From: Prorocentrum cordatum
Lineage: Eukaryota > Sar > Dinophyceae > Prorocentrales > Prorocentraceae
Reading direction: 5' to 3'
DNA: 64,000 nucleotides
Assembly: GCA_963575745.1 (NCBI GenBank)
Contig: CAUYUJ010012213.1
Location: forward strand, 135,001 to 199,000
The position numbers and the translations under genes were made by a program. Positions 63,540-64,000 of the stretch are shown piece after piece; position 1 is the first letter of the stretch, and every line of letters begins with the position of its first letter. The notes under the pieces were generated by a model. The model saw only the letters and a program-made list of their open reading frames with translations, was not told the DNA's origin and did no database searches.

Positions 63540-64000
63540 CTCCAGAGGCATGGGACATGCTGGGCCCCATGGGGCCGCCCAAGATGCGCAGCATCAACAT
63601 GCTGCCAGATCTACTGAGCCATCTCAAGCACCACATCGTCCAGGAGTTCGGCCACATCACGTACCACGGGGGCCTCTTGCTCAATACCATGTTGTGGCCC
63701 TTCCCTTCTTCTGGGAAGCGCGGGCGTTCCAATGCGCAGGCGGTCAGTGGGTCATCAGCGGCATCTCCAACAACGCATGGAGACACCAATTCAGCGTCCA
63801 GTGTGCCAACGGCGCCTACTACTCAGCCGTCAGAGCCTACTGAGCAGGCAAGCCAATCGGCTGATTCGGCCAAGGACGACACGAGTCAGCAATGGTCCAA
63901 GTGGCGCACGGCTGGCACGTGCAGCGCTAACTGGCACGACAAGAAGATGCAGCGAGCCGTTGCGCACCGGGTCCGAATTGAGTCCGGCTCTCCCGCGGCG
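63540..64000 (+). pseudogene. Protein-like segment running off the window, frameshifted
   Basis: One frame (from about 63540) reads E-A-W-D-M-L-G-P-M-G-P-P-K-M-R-S-I-N-M-L then H-H-I-V-Q-E-F-G-H-I-T-Y-H-G-G. Around 63715 the protein-like signal moves to another frame: F-F-W-E-A-R-A-F-Q-C-A-G-G-Q-W-V-I-S-G-I then A-N-G-A-Y-Y-S-A-V, stopping at 63841. The first frame stays open to the window edge with a Ser/Thr/Gln-rich tail. It probably belongs with the preceding broken segment. Family unknown. Confidence 0.35.

Noticed and set aside
1-64000. tRNA, rRNA, spliced-leader genes, bacterial promoters or terminators
   Set aside because: I looked for cloverleaf-like stems with the GGTTCRA arm and for conserved rRNA words and found none I could support; hairpins here are repeat termini.

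Overview
This is a GC-rich, gene-poor, repeat-saturated eukaryotic window, most consistent with a dinoflagellate. The evidence for that is (i) short protein-like exons spread over tens of kilobases, (ii) exon junctions that need GC or GA 5' splice dinucleotides and carry short direct repeats at both intron ends, (iii) a GC-rich LINE whose ORF1 and endonuclease/reverse-transcriptase motifs resemble those I know from dinoflagellate genomes, and (iv) a very high load of satellites, minisatellites and small inverted-repeat elements. I see no bacterial operons, rRNA, tRNA or CRISPR arrays, and I cannot assign a species.

The only convincing host gene runs on the + strand from about 14.0 to 51.8 kb. 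I can place ten exons (14033, 29202, 31016, 37980, 44469, 45056, 45443, 45810, 48011 and 51735). They encode a fibronectin type III half-domain pair, a filamin-like immunoglobulin repeat, a PA14 domain split over three exons, and a second filamin-like segment with a run of N-glycosylation sequons. The picture is a large extracellular or surface protein. Its 5' and 3' ends are not recognised and may lie outside the window. Introns range from 167 bp to about 15 kb, and the big ones hold nearly all the repeat arrays.

Layout. 1-14 kb: small terminal-inverted-repeat (TIR) elements, foldbacks and a 2.4-kb TIR element with an internal tandem duplication. 14-29 kb (first large intron): several minisatellites and a 3.6-kb element built round about 34 copies of a 90-bp satellite, followed by trinucleotide tracts. 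29-44 kb: three small exons separated by further repeats, including a 0.75-kb relative of the satellite element. 44.5-48.1 kb: the exon-dense part of the gene. 48-57 kb: long TCC and GT tracts, TIR elements and one nested insertion with a clear target duplication. 57-62.1 kb: a decayed LINE with frameshifts, lost catalytic residues and an apparently inverted middle segment. 62.7-64 kb: broken protein-like segments of unknown function.

The strongest novelty candidates are a foldback family with three different perfect 5-bp target duplications, a 150-bp element inserted in a 205-bp element with the empty site present elsewhere in the window, a TIR element that carries a 90-bp satellite, and introns whose ends look like transposon footprints. 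Exon limits and family names are my reading of the sequence. No database search was possible.
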